From Dolomedes plantarius (lineage: Eukaryota > Arthropoda > Arachnida > Araneae > Dolomedidae), in the NCBI GenBank assembly GCA_907164885.2, contig OU015496.1, positions 109,786,707 through 109,850,706 of the forward strand: a stretch of 64,000 nt of DNA, in the 5' to 3' direction. Position numbers and translations under genes: made by a program. Below the pieces are notes generated by a model, which saw only the letters and a program-made list of their open reading frames with translations, did no database searches and had not been told where the DNA came from. The stretch's first letter is position 1. Every line of letters starts with the position of its first letter. Positions 1 to 10,736 of this stretch are shown here, piece after piece.

Positions 1-561
1 TTTGCTGACCATTTTATTATTGGAGCACCAAATAGGCCAGTGGTTCCTAACCCGTAGCAGTCTGCTGACCACTAAGCCAGAAATTGAATCATATGCGGAT
101 CACCCCCTCCCACACACACACCGACTTGAGGGGGGGGGGGGACCTTCCGGGGGTATGGGGAAGTATAGAATATCCCTCAGGCAAAAGGGATACGGGATTA
201 ACGTACATTCTTTTGTATCATATTCCAATGATAAATTATGTTACTCTTTTAAGAAATTTTAATTCAACATCTGATAGTTATCGGATATATTCGGCCCATA
301 TAGTTCAATGAACATTGCTTTCAAAATCCCCATTTATTTGGCAACTTTTTTATATGTGGTGCCGGACCACTCCCGACGCTCTCGCGGACCACCTGCGGTC
401 CGTGGACCATCGGTTGGGAACCACTGAAATAGGCTGACCAGCATTGCTCCCTATGAAAGGACGACACGAACGGAGGTATTTTAGTGGCGCGCGCCAGGAT
501 TCGATCCGAGCACACTCAGCACCGAAAGCCAGTGCGCTTACCACAGGTCCACCTCGGCTCC
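1..561 (-). repeat. tRNA-derived SINE, minus strand, split by a hAT MITE
   Basis: Read on the minus strand from 561, a tRNA-like head has an A-box-like stretch and the B-box GGATCGAATCC. The body then matches the SINE at 58806-59017 (same CGGATCGAATCCTGGCG core and CCGTTCGTGT stretch). The body is interrupted at 38-434 by a hAT element and its target duplication, then resumes at 1-37. Confidence 0.7.
38..426. mobile_element. hAT-type non-autonomous element (MITE) with 8-bp target duplication
   Basis: It is bounded by CAGTGGTTCCTAACC at the left and its inverted partner GGTTGGGAACCACTG at the right. The 8-bp duplication AAATAGGC is perfect at 30-37 and 427-434, which is the hAT hallmark. It has no coding capacity at 389 bp. 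It lies inside a SINE, so it arrived later. A second copy starts at 63623. Confidence 0.88.
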
Positions 562-825
562 AGATTCAAATATTTTTATCTCCTGTGAGTCAAGAAACAA
601 ACCAGCTACCCAGGGAGTTGATTTTCTTGAAAAACTACGTTTAATTTACGGGAATGATATTAATATATAGGATCAGCTCTGGTGTACTCAGTGATGTTTC
701 CTTTCGGTTGTTACATTTTATTGGGGAAAATATTTGAGAGCATCTGTGTTATCTGCAGTCTCGATATCGAATGCTTTTAGAAAGGACTAGGCCCGAAACT
801 AGGCCTGAATATGTGTAAAACAGAT

Positions 826-838
826 TTTGTTTGTTTGT

Positions 839-870
<32 letters not shown>
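826..870. repeat. TTTG/TTG microsatellite
   Basis: Simple repeat: about four TTTG units run into about ten TTG units. Confidence 0.9.
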
Positions 871-1672
871 CATGAAGAATTTTTTTCATTTTCATTACAT
901 ATTATTTTATGTGTATTTTATTGAAATAAAATAATAAGCTTAAAATGAATATTTTCATATGATTTTTTAAAAATTATTTTTACTGATTTTTTAGATCCGG
1001 AACCAATTTTCTTTTCTTCCATAAATACAATGCATTTTTTTTTAAACATGGGCCGCCATTGCGGAGGTGCCCAACATGGCGGACGTGAAGTCACCACTTC
1101 GAGCACTTTGATGAAAGTCTGATAAGTCACTGTGTACTGCCAACTGAAGGATTCTATTGGCAGTATTTTGTGCGTTTTGTAATGAACAGTAGAGGAGGTT
1201 TTATGTAACGCAGCAGTGTATACATCTCAGCACTGCTGCATTCTGTTCATGAACGTCCGTGGACCGGACTCATAGATATCGCCCCTGGGAGGAGATGGAA
1301 AGGGCAGGCAAACGGGACATTCGGGAGAATACATAACATGACCCGCTGATGGCTGCGTTGCGGTCATTCAGTATTCATCCATATCGATAAACTTTCTATA
1401 CGTTATAACTAGATGTGTTTCTAGCAAGTGTTTCTGTATAAATACAAGACGCTTATTTAAATACAAAAGTTTCCTTTAAATAGTGATCTCTTGTACTCTG
1501 AAATAATCTCGTAGCACTTAAGGTATGTGTAAGCGATTAAACGAATATGAGATTAAATGAATCAGGGATTAATCTGATAGCAGGACGGTCGTGAGGAAAT
1601 ATTGAGTATTTTGTCGTGATACGTTGAATGTGCGAATGAATCCTTGTTGACACTTAGTTGTGATTTTCGCAG
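871..1672. other. Uncharacterised sequence left of FAAH2 copy A
   Basis: This is inferred to be the intron before the first visible exon, or the 5' flank. It was checked for an exon like the 72-residue first exon of copy B and none was found. No repeat was recognised. Confidence 0.5.
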
Positions 1673-4600
1673 GTGACAGCCGAAGAGGTAATGAGAGCGT
1701 ACATAAACCGAGTCAAGGAAGTGGATCCTATCCTCAACGCCTGCGTCGATCAGAGGTTCGAGGAGGCAATTGCAGACGCTCGAGCTGTGGATAAGATGCT
1801 GGAGGCTGGCAGCATGACGGAGGAACAGTTGGCAGCCGACATGCCCCTTCTGGGTGTGCCATTTTCGTGTAAGGAGATGATAGGTGTTAAGGGTAAGTCA
1901 AAACATTGCATGTCGGGAAAGAAAAAAATAGTTGCATTCATGAGGGATATCCAGGAGCTGTTGTCTGCGGGGGACTAAATAACTGATACTACTTCCAGAA
2001 ATTTAAAGAAGAATTCTAAGACTACCTTTACTACCATTTCTAGTGTATTCCTTCATTTAATTATTCTGGCACCATAAAGGGAATAAGATAGTTGTGTTAA
2101 GGAATTCTTAGGAAGCGTTCTGTATCAACGTTTTTAGATTTGCCTTGGTTTATAAATCATAATAACAATAACAACAACTCAATTAATGTAACAAAGCGGG
2201 ATAAAAATGCAACGTATATTAAAAACCAGATACAGCGACTGATAAACGTATCAGTGTGATGAGGGATTATTATAATAACAATAATAATTATTATTTCGGA
2301 AGTTCGTGGAGCTTCATTTTACTCACAGAGTTTGGAGACAGTTCTAAGGGTAACATATGTAAATCAATTTATGTTTGTTCGAAGATTTATAGATAAAAGT
2401 GAATTTTAATTAACTGAAAATTACTAATCATACTACCTTTTACAGATAAAACATGTTTACAATGCCTTTTTGAAAAACTTCCTTCCATTCTCACATTTGC
2501 TACACAAACACTAGAGTGATTTACTACCCCCTCCCCCTCCCATCTAAATGGTAGCTTTTTCCTAATCATGATACCTGCTTCATTGTAGGTTACACCCAAA
2601 CGAATGGACTCCTGTATTTCAAAGACAGAAAATCGCCGTCCGATGCTGCCGCAGTCCTTCAATACAAGAGAGCAGGGGCCATTCCCTATGTTGTCACCAA
2701 CGTACCTACACTCTCCCTGTGGTGGGAAACATCCAATCTGGTGTTCGGCAGGACTTTTAACCCGTATGATGGCCGACGTACCGTCGGCGGAAGTTCAGGT
2801 AGTATGGTTATGTTGCTCTCAAACTATGTTGCTCTCAAGTATGTCAGGATTTGAGAAAAAAATGAATTGATTAGAACATTGTTTGATAAACTTTAATAAA
2901 TAAGTCAATAGTAAGATCAATCGGGATATTTGATACTGATTGCTATGTTAAAAGCTGTTTATTGTCGCTGTTGCAGGAGGAGAGGCCGCCATTCTGTCGT
3001 CAGCCGGGGCAGTGATAGGAATAGGTACAGACATCGGTGGCAGCATTCGGATTCCTTCTGCTTTTTGTGGAATCTATGGGCACAAGCCTTCAAGAGGTAA
3101 ATCTAAAGCACCATTTTCTTCTCACACTGTTGTGATAAGAATTAATTGTAAATAGAACAAGCTTATACTCTAGGTATTGAGGATATATGTTATAAAATAC
3201 AAGGTGCGGTCATTAATTTCCAGGACTGATCTAATAACTCCAGAAAATATTGCATGAAATATATACCCATTTAATATGTTTCGAAGTAACTACCACCTGC
3301 CGTAATGCACGTCTGTGCTCGGCTGTATACGTTTCGGAAACAAGTTTTAAAGTCCTCTTTCGGAATGCTCTTTAATGTGGACGTTACCGTTTTTTTATGG
3401 CTTCGACATCTTCAAATCTTTTTCCCTTCAGCAAATCTTTCATTTTGGAAACAAGAAAAAGTCGGCCGGTGCTAAGTTCGGAGAGTATGGAGGATGCTCC
3501 ATCTCCACGACCTTATGCTGGGCCAATGTGCTGAAGGGAACAAGATTTGAGAATGTCGAGGCCATCAAGAAAACGGTGACGTCCACATTAAAGAGCATTC
3601 CGAAAGAGGATTTTAAAAGTTGTTTCCGAAACTTATATAGCCGAGCACAGAAGTGTATTACGGCAGGATGGAGTTACTTCGAAACATATTAAATGGGTAA
3701 GTATTTCATGTAATATTTTCTGGAGTTATTAGATCAGTCCTGGAAATTAATGGCCGCACCTTGTAGCTTCTTTTTAAACTGAACCAACAAAAAGCCAGAA
3801 CGTCTAAAAAAAACCTGTTTTGTTAATAGGCCCGTAAAGTAAGTTATATTTTAGGCGCTGAGCCCCTTTTCTTCTCCGTGACGCATTACAATATCAAATA
3901 TATAAAATAAAATTGACGAAACGCTCAAAATTATATTTTTAAGCCCCGTTTCTTGGGAGATTTCGTTGTTAGCACGCAAGTGTTCTCTTCCAAGATTCAG
4001 ACTAAAGCGGATCACAATTCGTAAACTTGATGATTGATTTTTAATATTCTATTTTACATAAAATTAAACAGTCAAAAATCTTGAACAAATGTTTTTATTC
4101 ATATAATTTTTAAAGGAAGCATTATATGACGGAATTTTTTCTGATGGTTGAACACTTCCATTTACGAGATAATTCTTTATCATCCCCCTCAGTTTAACTT
4201 TAAGAACTCTGATTGATGTTCAAACCAAGTTGTTGTCCATTCTGTAATAACAAATTTAGGTTCCCATCTCCCTTTTTTATGAAGGAATATAACAGTAACT
4301 TGTAGGAATATCAGTAGTTTGTTGTTGCGAGTAACCTCACATTTTCATTTACGTTTATCGTGAATACAAAAATGAGGTCTTTTCCCTTTTTAATTCTATT
4401 TATAGGTATAATCTCGAATGAAAAACCTTGGCCTCTTGTCAACGCGAAGTTCGATTTTTTAAGGAACACTGGACCTATGTGCCGCTATGTGCAGGATCTA
4501 GTGATGCTTGTTCGAATATTGAGCAGAGACGATGGACCAAAGCTGCAGTTAGACAGAAAGGTATCAACTACTAGGTCATATGTCTAGTTAGATGTTCTTA

Positions 4601-5356
4601 TATGCTTGATGATTATATAGGCACGCTTGTAATACGTTAGTCTTATTGAAAATAAAACACCAATTATTGCCTCCCGGGAGGTTCTAGACTAGAGAGGATC
4701 TCACCACCCCAATATGCGATGAGAATTTTTTTTAAACTTTTTTTTTCTTAAGTTAATTTTAAAGCACAATGCAATTTTCAACACACGTTGATAATATGCT
4801 CCCTATATTTTACGAACTTTCTGGATTCGTAAGAAACATAATCTAATGTAATGCTATAAACTTTACATAAAAAATGTTGAGATTGACAAACATTTTCTTA
4901 CCTACTGCAATAAAAATTATGAGTAGAACTTTAAATCCACAATATATGTGTGTTTTTCGTCATAAGAAACCCTAAGTTTGTAAACTGAATTTTCATCAAA
5001 ATATACGTTTATTTGAGGAATTTCCTCTTACGTAAAAGTCAGTATATTCTGATGTTGGAACAAACAGGTGATCGGTGTGACAGATAGTTTTGAAAACCGA
5101 CACAAATCTCGTTTAAGTACCGCTGTATCATGCATCGTACCAATTGTTCGAAGACAAAGCAAAATGGGAATGCGGTTTAGAGAAGAAATTTGAATTTTTC
5201 TGGAGCTGTATGGTTGATCCCTCAGCTCTTGAACTCCCAAGTCAGTCCTAGTACTTTTTCAACAATAGTGACTTTTCAAGGAGGAACATTTGTTGCGATA
5301 TAGAATACGACCATTTTTATGAATCATTTTTTCCCTCTCCGAGTGTAGTCAATAAG

Positions 5357-5455
<99 letters not shown>

Positions 5456-6358
5456 TTCATTCATTCATTCATTCATTCTTGGGTCCGTATTCTTCGGGCA
5501 CATGCTATCCCACCCGGTAAGGAAAAGGTTAATTGTGTGTTACACTATCAATAAGTTGTGGATGTTATAATTTTCAGGTTGATTTCAATAAAGTAAAAAT
5601 CTACTACATGGAAGAGATGCCCGGATTTCTGCTATCATCGACCACTGAAGTAAAGGCGGCAGTCAGAAAGGTGAGTCTGGGCTCTCCGTATTTGAGAATT
5701 ATATTGCTAACAACGAATCAATGCACCTTGATGTAATCAACTATTAGCAAAGTATAAATAGAAAAAGTGTGATTACAGTCTCAGATAATATTTATTATTA
5801 AAATAACATATTTTCCTTGAGAAAAAATATTGCTATGAATGTGTAATTGAGTTAACTGAGTGATTGATAGAATTAACTGCGCGTAATTGATTGAGTTAAT
5901 GGAAAACAATATCATTATTTTTAGAATGCACCTAACAAATTTATAGATGTGATAATCCCATGTTCCACTTTACTGCACTATAGAATAAGTCCCAATAACA
6001 TCAGCCGAGGCATAAGTTAATCCATTAACACACAGAAAATTCCACTTATTGAACACTGCGACGGGGACAATGCAGACAATCTTGTACTTTAATAGTCAAG
6101 ATATTAAAGCGCTACGTTATTACACATTTTCCCTTTGTATAATAGCCTTTAAAACTGGTAAGCTGTGGGAGTTTCAAGCTCGTTCGATGCCAAAGTCCAG
6201 GGGTTTCATTAGTTGTTATTATTAAGCAGCAAGTTTTATGGAAAATCGCTTCAGTACGAAAATACTAACTACAACACAGTTCAAATTCAATGTTCGGGTT
6301 CACAATACTAGATACATTAAAGACACTTTAAGAATCATTAAGGTTGTTACACACACAG

Positions 6359-6443
<85 letters not shown>

Positions 6444-6446
6444 CAT

Positions 6447-6497
<51 letters not shown>

Positions 6498-6520
6498 TAT
6501 ATATATATATATACATATAC

Positions 6521-6602
<82 letters not shown>

Positions 6603-6862
6603 GTGGCGTACGCAGGGGGAGGGGGTTGATGGGGGTTAACCCCCCCCATAGATTCTGATTACATATATTATTTAATTAAGTTTAAGCTTTGCACTGATTG
6701 CTCAAAAATACTCTTTCATAGTAACCCCCCCCCCCCCCCCCCCGTTGAGAATTTCTGCGTACGCTGCTGATATATACATACATACTCACAAAGTGAAACT
6801 TCTTTATATCAGCTAGTCAGGGTTCTGAAAAAAAGTGGCCGTTGAATAGGGATGGCTTTACA

Positions 6863-6899
<37 letters not shown>

Positions 6900-6903
6900 C
6901 ATA

Positions 6904-6934
<31 letters not shown>

Positions 6935-7666
6935 TCGTTCGTGGGATATTACAGACATGTGTATAGAGATAACTTTGTTACAATCGCTTAATTGCTTTTG
7001 ACTTCAATATTTTCATAAATTTTAAAAGTTTCTGACTTTTCTTTGCAATTACACATTGAAATATTTTTATCTCATCAATAGGCTGTGAAACATTTCGAAG
7101 ATAACTTCGTCAACACCCCAACTAAGCTGATCTTAGAAGAAATGCGATACGCTTTCGACATATGGATGTACAAGTTCGTGGAAGCGGATGGACCCCCCCT
7201 CAGGAAGGGTCTCCAACAGAAAGAGACAAAAGCCAAGTGGTACTGGGAACTTTTAAAATGCATATTCGGTCGTGCCCAGTACGATTTTCCAGTCTTATTC
7301 TTCGCAGCCGTTGAAAAAGGTGATAAAGACAAAGAATATTACAGATGTCTCGCAATATTTGAAGACCTGAGAAGAAAGCTGGAAGACATCCTCACAGGGG
7401 AAGCCATACTGCTGTTGCCAACCCACCCGGAACCAGCTCCTCATATCATGACGACGATTCCGAAGATTAAAAATATTGGTTATACATGCATATTCAACGC
7501 CCTCGGCTACCCAGTGACGCAGATACCTGCAGGCATGAGTTACGGCGTTCCCATAGGCTTACAAGCAATTTCCAGTCATTCAAAAGATTACTTAACTTTA
7601 GCTACAGCGGTGGAGCTGGATAAAGTTTTCAACGGCTGGCATTGTCCATCTGAAATAGACCTATAG
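1673..7666 (+). CDS. FAAH2: Fatty-acid amide hydrolase 2-like, copy A (5' exon outside window)
   Basis: Amidase-signature serine hydrolase; FAAH2 enzymes hydrolyse fatty-acid amides such as N-acylethanolamines on internal membranes or lipid droplets. Exons read by splice site and homology: 1673-1892, 2589-2798, 2977-3096, 4406-4560, 5578-5670 and 7082-7666 (stop TAG). All introns are GT-AG, with phases 0,1,1,1,0,0. They give 460 contiguous residues with no stop. Within these, the catalytic Lys67 lies in PFSCKE, the bridging Ser142 in VGGSSGGE and the nucleophile Ser166 in GTDIGGSIR. Family motifs GPMCRY and YPVTQIPAG follow. By comparison with copy B, about 72 N-terminal residues with the membrane anchor are missing. 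No matching exon was found in 1-1672, so that exon probably lies left of the window. A mariner derivative sits in intron 3, and microsatellites with a hAT MITE in intron 5. Two positions conserved in copies B and C differ near the C-terminus: KDYLTLA for NDHLTLA, and FNGW for FGGW. The gene appears functional. The substrate is inferred from family only. Confidence 0.93.
3200..3763. mobile_element. Palindromic mariner-like deletion derivative in copy A intron 3
   Basis: It is flanked by TA at 3198-3199 and 3764-3765. It begins CAAGGTGCGGTCATTAAT and ends with the inverted partner. Each arm extends about 230 bp, and both arms carry the 3' end of a mariner transposase. The plus-strand arm (3525-3692) reads [14 protein letters not shown] and ends [11 protein letters not shown], the typical mariner C-terminus; the left arm holds the same coding sequence inverted. 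The centre retains another piece, KFGEYGG. No catalytic D residues remain, so it cannot be autonomous. Confidence 0.82.
5357..5452. repeat. (TA)n microsatellite, about 96 bp
   Basis: Uninterrupted TA dinucleotides followed by (ATTC)n and a short interspersed repeat, in intron 4 of copy A. Confidence 0.95.
5453..5534. repeat. Interspersed repeat adjoining (TA)n, copy 1
   Basis: The stretch from ATTCATTCTTGGG to GGAAAAGGTTAAT matches 34827-34895 closely, and that copy also directly follows a (TA)n tract. The shared core includes CATGCTATCCCA and GTAAGGAAAAGGTTAA. The family is unknown. Confidence 0.7.
6350..6600. repeat. Compound TA/CATA microsatellite, about 250 bp
   Basis: Long TA runs with interspersed CATA units. 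It generates spurious long YIYIYI reading frames in several frames, which are not genes. Confidence 0.95.
6601..6769. mobile_element. hAT-type MITE with 8-bp duplication inside the microsatellite
   Basis: The ends CTGTGGCGTACGCAG and CTGCGTACGCTGCTG are inverted partners. They are flanked by ATATATAC at 6593-6600 and 6770-6777. Because the target is TA-rich, the duplication alone is weaker evidence, but the ends match the common CAGTGGCGTA hAT MITE type, as at 10543. Poly-C and poly-G tracts lie near each end. Confidence 0.75.
6863..6929. repeat. TA then GT microsatellite
   Basis: (TA)n to 6892 and (GT)n from about 6904 to 6929, in the last intron of copy A. Confidence 0.9.
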
Positions 7667-7835
7667 AATAGCTTAGACATCTAGGCATCTGATTGTGACT
7701 TGCGAGATATCAAGTATTTTGATAGTATTCTTTTTGACAGAGCGTGATCTGACTGACACAAAAGTCTTTGGCACCTGATTACATTCCTCTAACCACACCT
7801 AACCGAATACCTGAGTTCCGAGCAGTCTTAAATGC

Positions 7836-7841
7836 AATAAA
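7836..7841 (+). terminator. Candidate polyadenylation signal of FAAH2 copy A
   Basis: AATAAA lies 170 nt after the TAG stop of copy A. A second AATAAA-like site occurs near 7925. The first is a plausible 3' end signal; there is no transcript evidence. Confidence 0.5.
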
Positions 7842-8280
7842 TGAACGACGACTTCCCTCAAAGAAGACATTTCAGTTGTGCTTTTTAGACAGTTTTTGAT
7901 ATTTTTACGTGCTTAATTTCATTTAAAATAAATAATTCACAAAAGCAAAGACTTATAAAGAAAATTTAAAAATATGTTTTCTGAATTTTAAAATTATTTT
8001 AATTCTTTAATAACACTGTTGAGAAGTGATATGACTGTAATATTTTGAAGTATTTCAAGAAATTAAAATCTCTTAATTGAATGAAAGCTATAATTTGTAG
8101 ATTCTCTTAAAAAAATGCTCCTTCGTTCTGAACATCATATTTAACTTAAGAGTTTAGTGAAGAAATATAAATTTCATCGTGACCAATTGATGAAAATACA
8201 CCATGTGCTCTTTAGGTGACCATCACAAGATAGTGGCTCTAATAAGAGCAGTGGATTTAATTATATCGCAGAGAGGTGGG

Positions 8281-8707
8281 TTAAAGCTGCTGTGTACTAA
8301 CCGTATTGGATTCTCTCACCTCAGTGTTAACCTTTGGAGAAAATGTGTCCAAGGAATGCCCAGTTGGATTTAAAGATTTTTTTAAAAAATTGTACTCCGT
8401 AACAGAGAAAAAAATTTACACCTTGAGACATTTTTCGTATCTTAATAAAAATGTTAAAAATATTTTTAAATTTCAATTATTCGGGGGAAAAATCTGGTAT
8501 AGTGTGTTTTAAACGCTCCTAAATTCCTTTGGTGGACGAAATTTATAAATTTGTGAATCCTGTTGCAAGGTTCAGAAAAGTTCAGGCTATCTGTATATAC
8601 CATTTTTATTATCAGCATTTATGTAGCTATAAATAGTACAAAAATTTTCTCCATAGGTTAACATCGAGGTGAGCAAATACAATAGGGTTAGTGCACAGGA
8701 GCCTTAA
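8281..8707. mobile_element. TTAA-flanked MITE family, copy 1
   Basis: TTAA at both ends (8281-8284 and 8704-8707). Terminal inverted repeats of about 65 bp read roughly GGCTGCTGTGTACTAACC. The AT-rich interior is shared with copies at 26130, 26978, 30595 and 38250. The TTAA target suggests piggyBac mobilisation, which is inference. No coding. Confidence 0.75.
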
Positions 8708-9339
8708 AGGTTGAGAGCAAATTCATTTGAATTAATGCCAATCTCTTTAGGCAATAAAATTGAATGTGCTTCCTATCGTTGCAAATTTCACTTGCGGTAT
8801 TATTTTGTAGCCTGAATCTCCAACTTCAAAGACAAAATTCAAGTCATTTTCTTTTGAACAGTGTAACCTTTTTCTTCAGTTTTATTAATCTGGAACCTTA
8901 TCCTTTTGACTGAATCCTTATAATTAATCAATTGAACCAGATGATTCTTTCTGTAACCAAAAAATATAGTAAAGTAATAAAGTAAATTCAAGAATAGTAA
9001 AGTGCTTTTATTTAACGGTAACCGAAAGCAATCAAACGAACTATCAAGGCCACCCAAAGTAAATTCATCGTTTGAAGAACTTTGTCACATGCACTTTATG
9101 TAGCATCCACTCTCCCGTATCCATAATTTTGTGTACCGTAATTCTCCTAAAAATGAAAGTTTTATTTAATACATATTATCCTCAGAGGATGTGTGAAGTA
9201 TAATTGAATATTTTCAATTCGAATATGTATTTAAGTATGAATATTTTCCACATTAAACTCTTGTAGAGTATATATATCTCACAATTTCATTTTTGCATGG
9301 ATTTACCCTCACATACATTTGTCTGTGTGTGTTACATAT

Positions 9340-9660
9340 GGCTTTATTCCGGACATTAATCAGGCAGCCCCCAACATTACAAAGGACCAGGAAACAAAAC
9401 AAAACAAAACAAAACAGAAATATAAACTAGAAACCAACAAAATAAACTAGTAGCAAAATAAACTAGAAAAATATACACAATCAAAAAGTTCAGTCACAAT
9501 GAGAGTTCATACTGGTCCTTGCATTCCAATACAATTCGCTGATGTCTCCGTTTCTCTGAGAAATTCTGTCAAGTCCATGGCAAGTTAGGAGGTGATCCAA
9601 ATTCGTAACGCCTGCCCTGCAGATTGGGCAAACGTTGGTAGGAAATATACCTATTTTGTA
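9340..9660 (-). pseudogene. 3' end of a LINE (non-LTR retrotransposon)
   Basis: On the minus strand an open frame ends at a TGA at 9490-9492. It carries CPICRAGVTNLDHLLTCHG, a C-x2-C...H...C zinc-binding motif like the reverse-transcriptase C-terminal region of Jockey/R1-type LINEs, then ELYWNARTSM and the stop. A 3' UTR with CAAAA-type repeats extends to about 9340. It is 5'-truncated, as LINE copies usually are. The assignment to clade is uncertain. Confidence 0.6.
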
Positions 9661-9757
9661 TACAGCTGTCTTTTTTCCCCTTTTCTTCTATTTTTTATGT
9701 GGAAGCGTTTGTCTTACTCTGTACACCGCGAAAATTGTTGACTACTTCTTAATTGGG

Positions 9758-10018
9758 AGCACCATACAGGTGAGTCAACATTACCCCAAGGTGCCACTGC
9801 AATTTTGATTAAACAACTATAGGGGGGACTTCTGGAGAGCTCATACCTTTCCCCTATTCCTCTGATCACATGGAAGGACTTTCCATTCTACGGATTTAAC
9901 GTGTCTTTATTCGGCTTAGACATGAAGACATTTAATGGCGCTCGTCGGGATTCGAACTGGGCACCCTACGTCAGAAACTCAGTGAGCTACCACTAGGCTG
10001 GGCCGTCCCGGGCCCTAA
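9758..10018 (-). repeat. tRNA-derived SINE, minus strand
   Basis: The minus-strand head has the A-box-like TAGTGGTAGCTCACTGAG and the B-box AGTTCGAATCCC. The body with ATTAAATGTCTTCATGTCTA and the tail GGTGCTCCCAATTAAG is shared with 31420-31765 and with the SINE at 1-37. Confidence 0.75.
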
Positions 10019-10542
10019 TTGCATTATGCAATTTATTATAATGTGATGTAATACAAGCCATATAATATTGAACCGACACTATTTTAGGCTTAAGAATTTT
10101 GGGTATATGATATTATGGATTTTTAAAGCGCTATTTTAAAAGGACCCTAAAATTCCCTATTTTTGTTAGAGATTCCTTGGAAAGCTTTAATTTTTTTCAC
10201 AAATTTTCAGAAAATCACATGCAATCGTTTATCGAAACCGATCGATACTCTTCCTAAGGAATTTTCTTTCTGAAGAATACTTGTGGCCCTGTAACGATAT
10301 AGTCATAAATACATAAGAATACGGAGTTTAGGTTTTAAAGATTTAATCTGTACAACTATTTACAAAGCTTAAGTTAACATGAATAGCACATTTATTACCA
10401 CCCGAAGGCACCGGGGAGTTAAGATTATTTCCCTAAACAGTCGGAGTCTGATCCGTTTACAAAAAACGCCACTAAGCCCGGGAGGTCAAAATCCCCCTCA
10501 AAATTGTAAATCTGGTCCACGGCCGTAGCAGGTCCTATCACC

Positions 10543-10728
10543 CAGTGGCGTGGCGATGGGGGGTAGGTGGGGCAAGGGGGTCTATCATGCCCCGGGTGCC
10601 ATTCGCAGAGGGGCACTAAATGGCCCACAAGACCATTGGACAATTTGGTCCCTAAGATCATGGGGGGGGGGAGGTGGTGCCAAAAAGGCATCGTGCCCCG
10701 AGCGCCAGTTATGCTCGCTACGCCACTG
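10543..10728. mobile_element. hAT-type MITE, 186 bp, with 8-bp target duplication
   Basis: It opens with CAGTGGCGTGGC and closes with GCTACGCCACTG. Flanks are CTATCACC (10535-10542) and CTATCAAC (10729-10736), 7 of 8 identical. The G-rich interior has no coding capacity. Confidence 0.85.
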
Positions 10729-10736
10729 CTATCAAC

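Noticed and set aside
1..1672. Possible first coding exon of FAAH2 copy A
   Set aside because: No stretch resembling the 72-residue first exon of copy B with a phase-0 GT donor was found; the exon is more likely left of the window.
6238..6658. Long reading frames of alternating Tyr-Ile on both strands
   Set aside because: They are translations of the TA/CATA microsatellite; likewise at 45654-45934 and 51203-51517.
9940..9975. tRNA gene candidates from GTTCGAATC-type B-boxes (also 13429, 58859)
   Set aside because: The flanks do not form a cloverleaf with a paired acceptor stem, and the bodies are shared with other copies, so they are SINE heads.
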